Assembly: GCA_947453695.1 (NCBI GenBank)
Contig: CANGHW010000009.1
Span: 18,748-82,747, forward strand
Origin: Opitutia bacterium
Lineage (GTDB): Bacteria; Verrucomicrobiota; Verrucomicrobiia; Opitutales; Opitutaceae
DNA length: 64,000 nt
Direction: 5' to 3'
Part shown: positions 1 to 9,605 of the stretch, piece after piece
Position numbering within the stretch: position 1 is the stretch's first letter
Layout of the letters: every line of letters starts with the position of its first letter
Made by a program: the position numbers and the translations under genes
The notes under the pieces: generated by a model
Databases searched by the model: none
What the model saw: only the letters and a program-made list of their open reading frames with translations
Told to the model about the DNA's origin: nothing

Positions 1-332
1 TTGAACTCGGGTGCCTCGATGGAGATTTCGTTCACGATGATGTGGTCGCCCAGAAGGGAGAACGGTGCGACGTCGACGTGGATCTTGCCCAGCGAACAGA
101 TGTTGCCGTCGCTCCAGCCCTTGGGATTGCCGACGACGAGGCCCTTCAAAGTGCCTCGGCCGCTAAGGGGAGAGATCGTGGCGCCATCGAGGACGACCTT
201 GGTTTGGGTGAGCTTGGGGGCGAAGTTGTTGACGCCGGCGGTGATGACGGAACCGAGAAAAAATTCGAGGGCGACGAAGGCGATGAGCGCAAGCACGACC
301 AGACCGCCGCCGATGAAGAGGAGTTTTTTCAT
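1..332 (-). CDS. AsmA-like membrane-anchored protein, N-terminal part (runs off the window)
   Basis: Read on the minus strand, an ATG at 332-330 opens a frame that stays open to base 1, giving about 110 residues. It begins MKK followed by a strongly hydrophobic stretch (about residues 4-28), which fits an uncleaved N-terminal membrane anchor. The next part contains [20 protein letters not shown] and a [19 protein letters not shown] segment. This pattern of alternating strands and Gly/Asn turns resembles the start of AsmA/YhdP-like envelope proteins. Those span the periplasm and are linked to lipid or outer-membrane homeostasis. The gene is divergent from parE, whose ATG lies 88 bases away. 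Family assignment is tentative because only the N-terminus is visible; that it is a coding, membrane-anchored protein is much surer. Confidence 0.6.
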   Translation of the reverse strand, partial: MKKLLFIGGGLVVLALIAFVALEFFLGSVITAGVNNFAPKLTQTKVVLDGATISPLSGRGTLKGLVVGNPKGWSDGNICSLGKIHVDVAPFSLLGDHIIVNEISIEAPEF

Positions 333-420
333 GGTCGTTAGCAAGGCACGGTGCCGGGGGCGCGTCCAGATTGCACTTGTCAGGCCGGGATTCCGTCACT
401 CCCTCACAGCTTCATCCATC

Positions 421-2268
421 ATGGCCCAAGCTTACACCGAAGCATCGATCAAAACCCTGTCCTCGCTCGAGCACATCCGCCTGCGCCCCGGCATGTATAT
501 CGGACGCCTTGGCAACGGCACTCACGCTGAGGATGGCATCTACGTGCTACTCAAAGAGACGATCGATAACTGCATCGACGAATTCACCATGGGCCACGGC
601 AAGAAGGTTGAAGTTGAGCTGAATGAGCGGACCTTGCGCGTGCGCGACTACGGTCGCGGCATCCCGCTCGGTAAACTTATCGACTGCGTCTCGATCATCA
701 ACACGGGCGCGAAATACGACAGCGAGACCTTCCAGAAATCCGTCGGCCTGAACGGCGTCGGCCAGAAAGCGGTGAACGCGCTCGCTTTCGAGTATCGTGC
801 CCAGGCGTTTCGCGAAGGGCAGACGAAGCTCGTGGAATTCTCCCAGGGTAGGCTCAAGAAAGAGCATAAGATCGTGAAGAGCGACGAGCGGCAGGGCACG
901 CTGATCGAGTTTACGCCGGACGAGGCGCTCTTCGGGAAAGACTTCAAGTTCCGCTTGGAGTTCATCGAGGACATGCTCTGGAACTACGCGTTCTTGAATC
1001 GCGGGCTGACGCTCACGCTTAACGGAAAGTCGTTTCGGTCGGAAAATGGACTGAAGGACCTGCTCCAAAAAAACCTCAGCGGCGAGCCGCTCTACCCGAT
1101 CATCCACCTCGAAGGGGAGGACATCGAGGTGGCGTTCACGCACGGTGCCCACTACGGCGAGGAGTATTACTCGTTCGTCAACGGCCAGCACACGACGATG
1201 GGGGGGACGCATCTCGCGGCGTTTCGCGAAGCGCTCACCGACACGCTGCGCAATTTCTTCAAGAAGGATTACGACGCGGCGGATATCCGCCAGTCGATTG
1301 ACGCGGCCGTGGCGGTGCGCGTGATGGAGCCGGTCTTCGAGTCGCAGACGAAGACGAAGCTTGGTTCCACCAACGTTGGCCCCGGTGGTCCGACGTTGAA
1401 GGAGTTTGTGGGCAAATTCATCCAGCAGTCCCTCGACGTTTATCTCCACAAGAACAAGGAGACGGCGGAGGCGTTGAAGCGGAAGATCGAGGAAAGCGAA
1501 CTCGAGCGCAAAGAACTCGCCGGCATCCGCGGTCTGGCCCGCGACCGCGCGAAGAAGGCCTCACTGCACAACAAGAAACTCCGCGACTGCCGCCTCCACC
1601 TGGGAGACAAGAATCCACGCGCCGAAGAGAGCACGATCTTCATCGTCGAAGGTGACTCGGCGGCGGGATCCCTGACCGCGACACGTGACGTGCAGACGCA
1701 GGCGGTCTTCGCACTGAAAGGCAAACCGCTCAACACCTATGGGCTTTCGAAGAAAGTGATCTACGAGAACGAGGAGTTTCATCTCCTGCAGTCGGCGCTC
1801 AACGTCGAGGAGGGCATGGATGGTCTACGCTATAACAAGATCGTGATCGCGACCGATGCTGACGTGGACGGGATGCACATCCGCCTGCTGCTGATCTCGT
1901 TTTTTCTGCAATTCTTTCCGGACCTGATCCGCAACGGCCATGTGTTCATCCTCGAGACGCCGCTCTTCCGCGTGCGCAACAAGAAGAAAACCATTTATTG
2001 CTACAACGAGACCGAAAAGCAGACGGCGATTGTCGAGCTCGGTGCGAGCCACGAGATCACGCGATTCAAGGGACTCGGCGAAATATCGGCGGGCGAGTTC
2101 AAGGACTTCATCGGCGAAAACATCCGCCTGGAGCCCGTGAGCCTGAACCACCTCCACAATAGCGACGAGCTTCTGAGCTTCTTCATGGGGAAGAACACCC
2201 CGGAGCGGCAGGATTTCATCATCTGGAATCTGAAGATTGAGAAGGACCTAGTGGAGGTCGGCGACTGA
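421..2268 (+). CDS. parE: DNA topoisomerase IV subunit B (ParE/GyrB family)
   Basis: A 615-residue ATPase subunit of a type IIA topoisomerase, which decatenates or relaxes DNA together with a ParC/GyrA partner not in this window. The GHKL ATPase signatures are intact: the [14 protein letters not shown]-box, [20 protein letters not shown] and [12 protein letters not shown]. The TOPRIM domain has [15 protein letters not shown] and the metal-binding [12 protein letters not shown]. The C-terminus ends in the usual RFKGLGEIS region. The length and the [15 protein letters not shown] variant are closer to ParE proteins of the Bacteroidetes type than to housekeeping GyrB. The open frame extends upstream to base 1, but that part overlaps the divergent membrane gene and does not resemble the family. 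[20 protein letters not shown] at 421 is the expected start. Confidence 0.9.
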   Translation: MAQAYTEASIKTLSSLEHIRLRPGMYIGRLGNGTHAEDGIYVLLKETIDNCIDEFTMGHGKKVEVELNERTLRVRDYGRGIPLGKLIDCVSIINTGAKYDSETFQKSVGLNGVGQKAVNALAFEYRAQAFREGQTKLVEFSQGRLKKEHKIVKSDERQGTLIEFTPDEALFGKDFKFRLEFIEDMLWNYAFLNRGLTLTLNGKSFRSENGLKDLLQKNLSGEPLYPIIHLEGEDIEVAFTHGAHYGEEYYSFVNGQHTTMGGTHLAAFREALTDTLRNFFKKDYDAADIRQSIDAAVAVRVMEPVFESQTKTKLGSTNVGPGGPTLKEFVGKFIQQSLDVYLHKNKETAEALKRKIEESELERKELAGIRGLARDRAKKASLHNKKLRDCRLHLGDKNPRAEESTIFIVEGDSAAGSLTATRDVQTQAVFALKGKPLNTYGLSKKVIYENEEFHLLQSALNVEEGMDGLRYNKIVIATDADVDGMHIRLLLISFFLQFFPDLIRNGHVFILETPLFRVRNKKKTIYCYNETEKQTAIVELGASHEITRFKGLGEISAGEFKDFIGENIRLEPVSLNHLHNSDELLSFFMGKNTPERQDFIIWNLKIEKDLVEVGD

Positions 2269-2309
2269 CCTGCGGACGGGATACTCATTTTCCGTGGGTG
2301 ATGCGTTGC

Positions 2310-2605
2310 GGCGGAAGCATCGCTCTGGAGATCCCCTGCCGCGTGACTTCTAAAGAGCGCGTGCAGGCCGGCCGGCCGACGGGTTTCTCTGCGTCGATCA
2401 GCGATCGTCCAGGCAGACTCGCGCGTTTGTGCCGAGTGTTTTCCGATTTAGGCGTGAGCATCAAGGACATCGCTCACGACCGCACCTTCAGCGGTCCCGA
2501 TGTGAGCGCGGTGCCCGCCCTCTCCAAGGTGGAAGCGAACGACTAGCGGCACATCGCGGACCGTAACTGGGCGTTCAAGTTGAGGACTTTTCGCCGAACG
2601 CCTAT
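2310..2605 (+). pseudogene. remnant of threonine ammonia-lyase C-terminal ACT domain
   Basis: The frame at 2298-2546 translates to a peptide containing FSASISDRPGRLARLCRVF, then SDLGVSIKDIAHDRTFSGPD. This is the hallmark of the ACT-like tail of biosynthetic threonine ammonia-lyases (IlvA type). The catalytic PLP domain is absent: the sequence before it is only a short GRVTSKERV-like linker. The frame closes at a TAG (2544-2546). Reading on gives RHIA, and after a shift by one base the end reads VEDFSPNAY and stops at 2603-2605, as if the original C-terminus had been frameshifted. I infer a decayed 3' fragment left by deletion or rearrangement. The alternative, a stand-alone ACT protein, is less likely because of the internal stop and shift. 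Confidence 0.6.
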
Positions 2606-2729
2606 TGAGTGACCAGCGACCGCGTTTAGGGCGGGTGTGTTCTTCTTTGATGGACGGAAGAATTGGCCCGGTCGCCCTTGAGGATGACAGTGATCTATGA
2701 TTTGTTGCTAAGAAGAGCATGGTTTTCTC

Positions 2730-5700
2730 ATGACCGACATTAATTCCGTCCCGTCAGAGCCGCCTTTGCTGATCACAGAAGGCTACCCTCCAGGGGAAAG
2801 GCGAAGTGGGCCGCCCTGGGTGAGAATCGGTGTGATTATGGCAGTCTACTTCTGCGCCGCTACAATGTCACTCTGGCTCACCGAGGACCGCGATCTGGAG
2901 GCGAGCTACTGGCTGCCGGGCGGGCTTGTCCTCGGGTTGTTGTTGATCACACCGCCACGGGAATGGTGGACGGTGATGGTGGGCATGTTTGTCGGAGATC
3001 TTCTCTACAATCTGGCCGGTGCGGCGTGGCCGTTCGGATATTGGTTCATCGTCACAGTGGGTAATGCTCTAACGGCTTTGCTGGGTGCATGGCTGGTGCG
3101 GCGCCTCGTCACGCCGCGTCCGGAGATTCGCACCGTGGGTGAACTTGCCGGGATCGTCGGGTTGGGGGCAGTCAGCCTTGTCGTGACCGCGACGATCGGG
3201 GCTTGGACGATCCGGCAATTGGGCGGCCAAACGTCTTTTTCTGGGATTTGGACCTCGTGGTTTAGTAGTGATCTCTTGGGGATCATTTTGGTCGCACCGC
3301 TGATTTTGGTGTGGCGCGGAGCATCGGGCCGGCGTTTTTTTTTGCGATGGTCTAAGCGTCATCTGGAAGCCGGGATTTTGGCGGCCGCGCTGATAGGGAG
3401 TGTAATCGCCGTTGTGCGCATAGAATCGCTGCAGGCGCTGCCGCTGCGCTATGCGGTGGTGCCATTCGTAATCTGGGCGGCGGTTCGCTTCGGCCCCCGC
3501 GGAGTCACGTTGGTCAGTCTGGTGGCGGCCATTCTGGTAGGTTGGTTTGCGATGAACGGCCACGGCAGTTTGCTCTTCAGCCTGCCGACGACGCATGAGC
3601 GTAATGCTCAGATGCAGCTGGCACTTGGCTTCATCGGTTTTTTTGGGCTCGTCCCGGCGATCGTGATCGAAACGCTGCGGCGCACGGAGGCCGAACTGCG
3701 GGAGCAGAGGAATGTTCTGAAGGCCGTTTTCGACAGCGACCTGGAGTTCGTGAAAGTAATCGGTCCCGACGGCAAGCTGGTGCAGATGAATGGGGCCGGT
3801 TTGGCTATGCTCGAGGTAGAAAACGTCGAGGAGGCCCGGGCTCACGGAGTTTTAAGTTTCGTGCAGGCGGAGTTCCGAGAACGCTTTGTGGACCTTACGT
3901 TGAGGGCGCTGGCGGGTGAACCCGGTTCGCTGATCTTTCCCATTAAGGGCCGCAAGGGCACCGTGCGATGGCTGGAGACACACGCGAGCGGTTTGCGCGA
4001 TGGTGCCGGGAGGGTGATCTCGGTGTTGGGCGTGACCCGCGATGTGAGCGCGCGGCGTCAGGCAGAAGAAGCGTTGCAGCGCGCGCGTTTCACCGTGGAC
4101 CGCGCCACAATCGCGATATTCTGGGTGCGGCGGGACGCTTCCATTGCCGATGCCAATGTCGCCGCATGCGGAATGCTGGGATTTTCCCACGATGAAATTA
4201 CTCGGCTACGGGTGCCGGACTTCGATCCGGAATTTCGCGAGGAGCGTTGGCCGCAACACTGGGAGAATTTGAAAGCGCGACAGTCCATCAGTTTTGCGAG
4301 CCGGCTGCGGCGGAAGGATGGCATGTCAATCGATGTCATCATCAGCGACCACCGCCTCAGTTTTGGCGGCGAAGAGTTGAATTGCGCGTTCGTGCAGGAT
4401 GTCTCCGAACGCCGGCAGGCCGAACTTCGGATCGAGAATCTCAACCAAAGGCTGGCGATGGCGGTGCAAGGGGCGGGTTACGGGGTGTGGGAGTTTGGCG
4501 TCGATACGGGCAAGCTCATCTGGGACGAGCGCATGTATGCCGTTTATGGTCACACGCGAGCGACCTTCGACGGCTCGGTGGATGCTTGGCTAGCGTGCCT
4601 TCATCCGGATTCACGTGCGCTGGTGGCCGAGCGTTTCGCGGCGCTGATGGACGGCAGGCGGGTGGGTGATTTTGAGTTTCGAATCCTCCGCGCCCCGGAC
4701 GGCGCCGAGCGGGTGATCGAGGCCAACGGCTTCTTGCAGCGTGACGCGGAGGGTCGCCCGCAACGCCTTGTGGGCCTGAACCGCGACGTCACCGAGCAGA
4801 AGCAGGCCGGCGAGGCGCGGCGCAAAAGTGAGGAGCAATTGAAGTCGATCTTCAGCGCAGTCTCCGAAGGTATCGTCGTCCTGGACCGGAAACTGCGTGT
4901 CATTCAGACGAACGCCGCTGCCGAGCGGATTCTCGGGCTCCCGGCGAATTACCTCCTGGGCCGCACGGACGACGAACGCCTGGCCCGGGAAGTCCGCGAG
5001 GATGGCAGCCTATTTACTCCCGAGGATATTCCCTCGGCGGTCGCGCTCCGCACGGGCCGGCCGGTGCGCGACGTGGTCATTGGCTTGCAACGGCCCGACG
5101 GAGGGCTGGCGTGGATCTGCGTCAATGTTGAGCCACTGCTCGACCCGCAGGGCGAGGTCACGATGTTGGTGAAGAGCTTTTCGGATATTACGGCGAGTCG
5201 CGCCCTGCAGGAGCAGGTGAGACAGGCGCAGAAGATGGAGGTCGTTGGTCAGCTCGCGGGCGGCGTTGCCCATGATTTCAACAACATTCTCACGGCGATG
5301 ACGCTGAACCTGCAGATTTTCGAATCGGACCGGCAGCTCCCGGTCGAGTTGAAGCCACAGCTGGCGGATTTGCAGTCCATGACGCGGCGCGCGGCCAAAC
5401 TCACCGAGCAGTTGCTGCTGTTTGCCCGCCGACGGGTCATGCAGACCCAGCCGCTGGAATTCAATTCGGGGCTCGCCAGTGTGCTGAAGTTGCTCCGCCG
5501 CCTACTCGGCGAGCACGTTGCGATCAACCTGAGCCTCAGTGCGGAAGCACTATGGATCAATGCGGACGCCGGCATGCTCGACCAGGTGGTGATGAATCTC
5601 TGCGTGAACGCCCGCGACGCGATGTCGGCGGGTGGGGTGCTCACGATCGAGACCGCGCTTGTGCCAGTCGGTTTTCCTACCACGCATCCGGATGCTCGCC

Positions 5701-6386
5701 CCGGACTTTATGCCTGCCTCCGAGTGAGCGACACCGGTAGCGGCATCGCACCAGAAGTGCGGGCGCATCTTTTCGAGCCCTTCTTCACGACGAAGGAAGT
5801 CGGCAAAGGCACGGGGCTCGGCCTCGCCACCGTGCATGGCATCATCCACCAGCATCAGGGCTGGATAGAGGTCGAGAGTGTCGTGGGGCAGGGCAGCACC
5901 TTCGTGGTTTACCTGCCTATCACCCAACCGACGGAGATGGTGCGGGTCAAACCGACCGAGGGCGAGAGCCGAGGCGGCACCGAGACGATTTTGCTGGTGG
6001 AGGATGAGGACGCCGTCCGACAGGTAGCCGGGATCATGTTGCGCAAGATTGGCTACAGAGTCATCGAGGCCGCCAACGGTCCCGAGGCTCTGGCGATCTG
6101 GGCAAAGCAGGGTAAGCAAATCGACTTGCTGATCACTGACATGGTGATGCCGCACGGGCTTACCGGCATCGACCTTGGTGAAAAACTCCGGGCTGATCGT
6201 CCCTCACTGGGCGTGATCCTGATGAGCGGATACAATGACGAGATTCTGAAGGGTGAGGCTGGCCGAACGGCCGGCGTTACGCTGGTCGCTAAGCCTTTCG
6301 AATTCGCGGATTTCGCTGCGGTTGTGCGGCAAAAACTGGGGCCGGTCGCCGATGGTGCCACGGTCGATTACGGCGGCGGACTCTAG
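2730..6386 (+). CDS. MASE1/multi-PAS hybrid sensor histidine kinase with receiver domain
   Basis: A 1218-residue membrane sensor. Residues about 25-320 form a polytopic MASE1-like domain (PPW-RIGVIMAVYF, WLPGGLVLG, PRGVTLVSL). Four PAS/PAC units follow (roughly 325-445, 450-575, 580-695, 700-825), recognisable from RDVSARRQAEEAL, QDVSERRQAELRI and NRDVTEQKQAGEA linkers. The transmitter has GGVAHDFNNILTAM with phospho-accepting His848, the N-box VVMNLCVNARDAM, and GSGIAPEVRAHLFEPFFTTK with GKGTGLGLATV. A C-terminal receiver (about 1080-1200) has VEDEDAVR, phospho-Asp1137 in LLITDMVMP and the conserved Lys in VAKPF. It is therefore a self-contained hybrid kinase. No cognate regulator gene is adjacent. 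The start at 2730 gives the full MASE1 domain; the Shine-Dalgarno site is weak. Its signal is unknown. Confidence 0.9.
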   Translation: MTDINSVPSEPPLLITEGYPPGERRSGPPWVRIGVIMAVYFCAATMSLWLTEDRDLEASYWLPGGLVLGLLLITPPREWWTVMVGMFVGDLLYNLAGAAWPFGYWFIVTVGNALTALLGAWLVRRLVTPRPEIRTVGELAGIVGLGAVSLVVTATIGAWTIRQLGGQTSFSGIWTSWFSSDLLGIILVAPLILVWRGASGRRFFLRWSKRHLEAGILAAALIGSVIAVVRIESLQALPLRYAVVPFVIWAAVRFGPRGVTLVSLVAAILVGWFAMNGHGSLLFSLPTTHERNAQMQLALGFIGFFGLVPAIVIETLRRTEAELREQRNVLKAVFDSDLEFVKVIGPDGKLVQMNGAGLAMLEVENVEEARAHGVLSFVQAEFRERFVDLTLRALAGEPGSLIFPIKGRKGTVRWLETHASGLRDGAGRVISVLGVTRDVSARRQAEEALQRARFTVDRATIAIFWVRRDASIADANVAACGMLGFSHDEITRLRVPDFDPEFREERWPQHWENLKARQSISFASRLRRKDGMSIDVIISDHRLSFGGEELNCAFVQDVSERRQAELRIENLNQRLAMAVQGAGYGVWEFGVDTGKLIWDERMYAVYGHTRATFDGSVDAWLACLHPDSRALVAERFAALMDGRRVGDFEFRILRAPDGAERVIEANGFLQRDAEGRPQRLVGLNRDVTEQKQAGEARRKSEEQLKSIFSAVSEGIVVLDRKLRVIQTNAAAERILGLPANYLLGRTDDERLAREVREDGSLFTPEDIPSAVALRTGRPVRDVVIGLQRPDGGLAWICVNVEPLLDPQGEVTMLVKSFSDITASRALQEQVRQAQKMEVVGQLAGGVAHDFNNILTAMTLNLQIFESDRQLPVELKPQLADLQSMTRRAAKLTEQLLLFARRRVMQTQPLEFNSGLASVLKLLRRLLGEHVAINLSLSAEALWINADAGMLDQVVMNLCVNARDAMSAGGVLTIETALVPVGFPTTHPDARPGLYACLRVSDTGSGIAPEVRAHLFEPFFTTKEVGKGTGLGLATVHGIIHQHQGWIEVESVVGQGSTFVVYLPITQPTEMVRVKPTEGESRGGTETILLVEDEDAVRQVAGIMLRKIGYRVIEAANGPEALAIWAKQGKQIDLLITDMVMPHGLTGIDLGEKLRADRPSLGVILMSGYNDEILKGEAGRTAGVTLVAKPFEFADFAAVVRQKLGPVADGATVDYGGGL

Positions 6387-6780
6387 CAGGGGGCGTCGAT
6401 AAGGATTTGGAGTTTGATCGCTGAGATCACAAAGCGAAAAGCCCTCCTCCCGTTCGTCGTCAACCGGCGGTTTTTCAGTCCAATTCCGGTGCGTCGGCCT
6501 AGTTGAGGTGGTCGTTAGCGAACAACTGGCCTTGGTCGATCACATCAGCCGTGTCGTCGACCGAGGCAGGAAACCCGAAACCGGTCTGGTCAAAAGCGTC
6601 CGAGGACTATGTCATCCGGGATCGCTAGGCAGGTTGTCGGCGGGGCCGGATAGCGCTGGTGAGGCGCATTGAGGTGAATTAATCGGATAGGTGATGGCAG
6701 ATTCGGCGTCGATCGGTCTGGCGGCCCCGGGCCGCGGTGGGTCGCCGGTAAACGTTGAGTCTTGTGGGTGGGCGAGACGG

Positions 6781-7263
6781 AGCAGGGCAGGAATGGCGTG
6801 AGAGGTCTGCAAATAGAGTCCGCGCTGTGGCGTTGCGTTCGCGTGCGGAGGTCGCGGCTTTTGTTGCTTTGCCAGCCGGAGCGGCGGACCGGGGCGCGCT
6901 GTATGGTTCCGGCAGTCGCTTTGTCTGATCATATGGGAACTCGACCGCTGCAGGCTCATCGACGAAGCGCACGGCCATCCTGTCGGGGAAAAAGTGTTGC
7001 GCCATCTGGCTGGGCTGCCTCCTGGACAAATCCGGCAAGCCGACGGTTTGGTCCGTTAGTGTGGCGATGAAATCATCCTGCTTTTCGTAGAGAAGGATAG
7101 GAAGAGCGCCAATGCCGTCGCAGCTCGCCTTTGGGCGTTGGTGGAGGACAGCCTCGACGAATCGAAACGGCGCGCGGTGCGGGGATGGCTTAAAATCGAC
7201 GGTGGCCCCAGGGAACGGGAAGAATCAAGGCCCCGGAGCAAAGCCGTCCTCCGTGCCCGATGA
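6781..7263 (+). pseudogene. decayed diguanylate cyclase (GGDEF) gene
   Basis: In frame with base 6961 the translation reads SLCLIIWELDRCRLIDEAHG, then HPVGEKVLRHLAG, GQIRQADGLVR, stop, CGDEIILLFVEKD, and continues with ARLWALVEDSLDES to a stop at 7261-7263. This follows the GGDEF fold closely: DxDxFKxINDxHGHxxGDxVLR, the RxxD inhibitory site (RQAD at 7033-7044), then RYGGDEF. The active-site loop has become R-stop-CGDEI: TAG at 7057-7059 replaces Tyr, and Gly and Phe are also lost. Two further stops lie at 6799-6801 and 6817-6819. The gene cannot make active enzyme. Its 3' end overlaps the cytochrome c peroxidase gene on the other strand by 39 bases. Upstream, 6387-6780 shows no gene I can recognise; it may hold the eroded N-terminal part. 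Confidence 0.65.
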
Positions 7264-8739
7264 GGCATGGTAGGCGCCGGTGCGGATCGTGTTGGAACGG
7301 TAATTGTAGAACTCCATCACTCGTGAGAGCTCGGTCAGGTCGATTTTTCCATTCCGGTTGGAGTCTGCTGCATGATAGCGGGTGAGTATGACCACGCTGT
7401 CGGTGGAGCGGCCTCGATCGACCACGAAGCCATCTTCGTTGGCTTCTGTTGCGACCGCGTAACTGCCGGTCCGGACCGAGCCGTAGCAGGTGTTGAACAG
7501 ATCGATCAGCCGGGTCAGCTCTCCGAGGCTGATTCGGCCGTCGCGATTCAGATCGGCATCGTGAAAATTGATTTTGGGGAACGGGTCGGCAAAGCGCTCA
7601 TCTGCGACCAGTGCCGTATCGGTCAGCGTCTTCATAAAAGCGACCAATGCGGCCTTTTCCGCCGCCGTGAGGTTGAGGCGCAGTGCGCCTTGGGCTGGCG
7701 GGCGCGCGCGCAGCGGGGGCGAAAGGTTCGGGTGGGCAACCACGCCCGAATTGTAGAACTCGACCACCTCCTCAAGCGTGGCAAAGCGGCCGTCGTGCAT
7801 ATACGGTGCCGAAAGGGCGACGTTGCGCAAAGAGGGCACCTTGAACAACCCCTCATCCTGTGGGCGTCCGGAAATCGCCCCAACGCCCTTGTCCACGTAG
7901 GGGTTTTCCAGTCCGTTGTTGTTGATCCGCGGGCCGGGGGAAAAATTGTCAGTGCCATGACACTGCGCACAGGTTGCCGCTCCGGTTTCCCCGTTGAACA
8001 GGCGCCGACCCAGATTCTCTTCGGGAGTGAAATTGCTGAAATTTACGCCCACGCCCACATCGTATTTGGTGCGCGTCGAAACGAGGGAGCGGACGAATTG
8101 CGCCAGTGCCCGGCTTATCCGGTCGGACGTAATCGTCGGAGATCCGAAGGCGGCGGTAAAAAGATTCGCGTAGAACGGCTCGGCGCTGAGTCGGCTGACC
8201 AAGGTCGGCAACGACAGTCCCATTTCCACCGTATTCTGGATGGGTTGCAGGACCTGCACCTCCAACGTGGCGGCGCGCTCATCCCAGAAAAACGCGCGTC
8301 GTTGATACCAGCGGGCATTGGTAAGGCCCATCGAATTACGGTCCGTGAGGCCTCCGGCCAGACCGATGCTGAAGCGGCGTGGATCACTAAATCCGCTTTC
8401 TTGGCGATGGCACGAGCCGCACGAAACGGTTTGATTGTCGGAGAGGCGTTTGTCGTAGAACAGCACCTTTCCGAGGGTCGCGCCTGCATCGGTTACTGGG
8501 TTGTCCGCGGGCGTGTTGTCCTGTTGCGCGACGGCGGGAACTAAAAAGTGGGGCGGCAAGACCGCGGTGTAGTTGGCGAGCTGCGCCGGTAGCGTGGGAA
8601 CGGGCGAAGTCTGGGCGTGCAGGTCACCGCGGACGCCTATGATGATGAGGGCTGCGGCAAGACCACGACGATACGAGGTCAAACCGGGTAGACCGATTTT
8701 CCGCAAGAGTGAGTTGGGTGCTGAAACGGGCGGATGCAT
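7225..8739 (-). CDS. di-haem cytochrome c peroxidase (MauG/CcpA family) with C-terminal EF-hands
   Basis: A 504-residue secreted protein. It starts at the ATG giving MHPPVSAPNSLLRK, followed by a hydrophobic signal region ending near LHAQTSP. Upstream in-frame starts give a peptide without signal character. Two CxxCH haem sites (CGSCH and CAQCH), FFWDERAATLE and APYMHDGRFATLEEVVEFYN are typical of bacterial di-haem peroxidases that reduce H2O2 in the periplasm. After the peroxidase domain come two calcium-loop motifs, DADLNRDGRISLGELTRLI and DSNRNGKIDLTELSRVMEFY, each followed by an RTG(S/A)Y tail. EF-hands are not part of classical CcpA, so this looks like a lineage-specific extension. It is probably monocistronic. 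Function as a peroxidase is inferred from family; MauG-like maturation roles are also possible. Confidence 0.88.
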   Translation of the reverse strand: MHPPVSAPNSLLRKIGLPGLTSYRRGLAAALIIIGVRGDLHAQTSPVPTLPAQLANYTAVLPPHFLVPAVAQQDNTPADNPVTDAGATLGKVLFYDKRLSDNQTVSCGSCHRQESGFSDPRRFSIGLAGGLTDRNSMGLTNARWYQRRAFFWDERAATLEVQVLQPIQNTVEMGLSLPTLVSRLSAEPFYANLFTAAFGSPTITSDRISRALAQFVRSLVSTRTKYDVGVGVNFSNFTPEENLGRRLFNGETGAATCAQCHGTDNFSPGPRINNNGLENPYVDKGVGAISGRPQDEGLFKVPSLRNVALSAPYMHDGRFATLEEVVEFYNSGVVAHPNLSPPLRARPPAQGALRLNLTAAEKAALVAFMKTLTDTALVADERFADPFPKINFHDADLNRDGRISLGELTRLIDLFNTCYGSVRTGSYAVATEANEDGFVVDRGRSTDSVVILTRYHAADSNRNGKIDLTELSRVMEFYNYRSNTIRTGAYHASSGTEDGFAPGP

Positions 8740-9605
8740 GCACGCGGATTCGGCTTTGTCGGCCCGAAGCGCGTTTGCAGCACGCACGCATAGATGAATC
8801 TTGGAAAGACCTTTTGTGTTAAGCCGGTGTAAAGGCCGGTCAGAGACTTCCGCGCGTGCGCGGGACGGTGCGCCCACCCTGGATTTTCGTTGGAGTTACG
8901 GATAACGTTTTCGTGAGAAAAAAACTCCGAAGCCGCAGTAGATCGTCGTCGATTTTTTAGAGAAGGCTTTGGTGGCGAGGTGTTTCAACGGTATAAAATC
9001 GTGGGCGAAATGAGGCGGGATAAAACGATTTTGAGATATAGTGTTATGGCTCGATGGATGAAAGTTAACTGTGCGAAACTTCGTCCGTAATGCTTTGTCC
9101 GCGCCAAGTTAATCCTTTCGACCTTTCGCCTTGTCTAGGGACGCGTGGTTCGTTGTCGGCGCCGGCTTTGGCCACGGCGGCCGGCGTTAATCGCTCCAGA
9201 ATTGGCCGCGCGCTGATATTGCCGGAGATTGGGCCGCAGGCAGTTCGTCGTGGCGGCACGCGTGGGGCGACCTATGTGCTCGGGCGTCCGGTGGGTGGGC
9301 GTGGAAACGATTTTCTCCTTCGCCGGGTCTGGGCCGCCGGTCGATCCAGGGCTTGGACGCAATTTGGCGCGCTCCATGACGCCCGGCGGTGGGAATGGGC
9401 CGGGCCTGCGCCCTCATCCGAGATGTTAGATAGTGTGATCGGTCTCCGTGGTTATGCTGAACGAGCGGGGAACCTGATCGGAGGCGGCGGCCCGGGCGGG
9501 AGAATCGTCGCGACGCGCAGCGGACGATGTGATGGGGACGCAGGAGTTTCGGAAAATCACGCGGCGCGCAGGGGACCACGTGGACCGCATGCGGGGACTT
9601 TTCGT
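8740..9605. other. long intergenic stretch without a convincing gene
   Basis: Between the divergent peroxidase and S41 protease genes are about 865 bases. Bases 8890-9070 are clearly A/T-richer than the surroundings and probably hold the promoters of both genes. From 9090 the plus-strand frame of the protease is open, but its translation (Arg/Gly/Pro-rich, no motif) does not look like protein. I see no tRNA, no strong terminator and no repeat. Confidence 0.4.

Noticed and set aside
1..420. N-terminal extension of the parE frame to base 1
   Set aside because: It is antisense to a membrane protein with a clear signal-anchor, and its translation lacks any topoisomerase feature; MAQAYTEAS at 421 is the family start.
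9090..9605. In-frame extension upstream of the S41 protease
   Set aside because: It would put about 170 Arg/Gly-rich residues before a lipoprotein signal peptide, which must be N-terminal.
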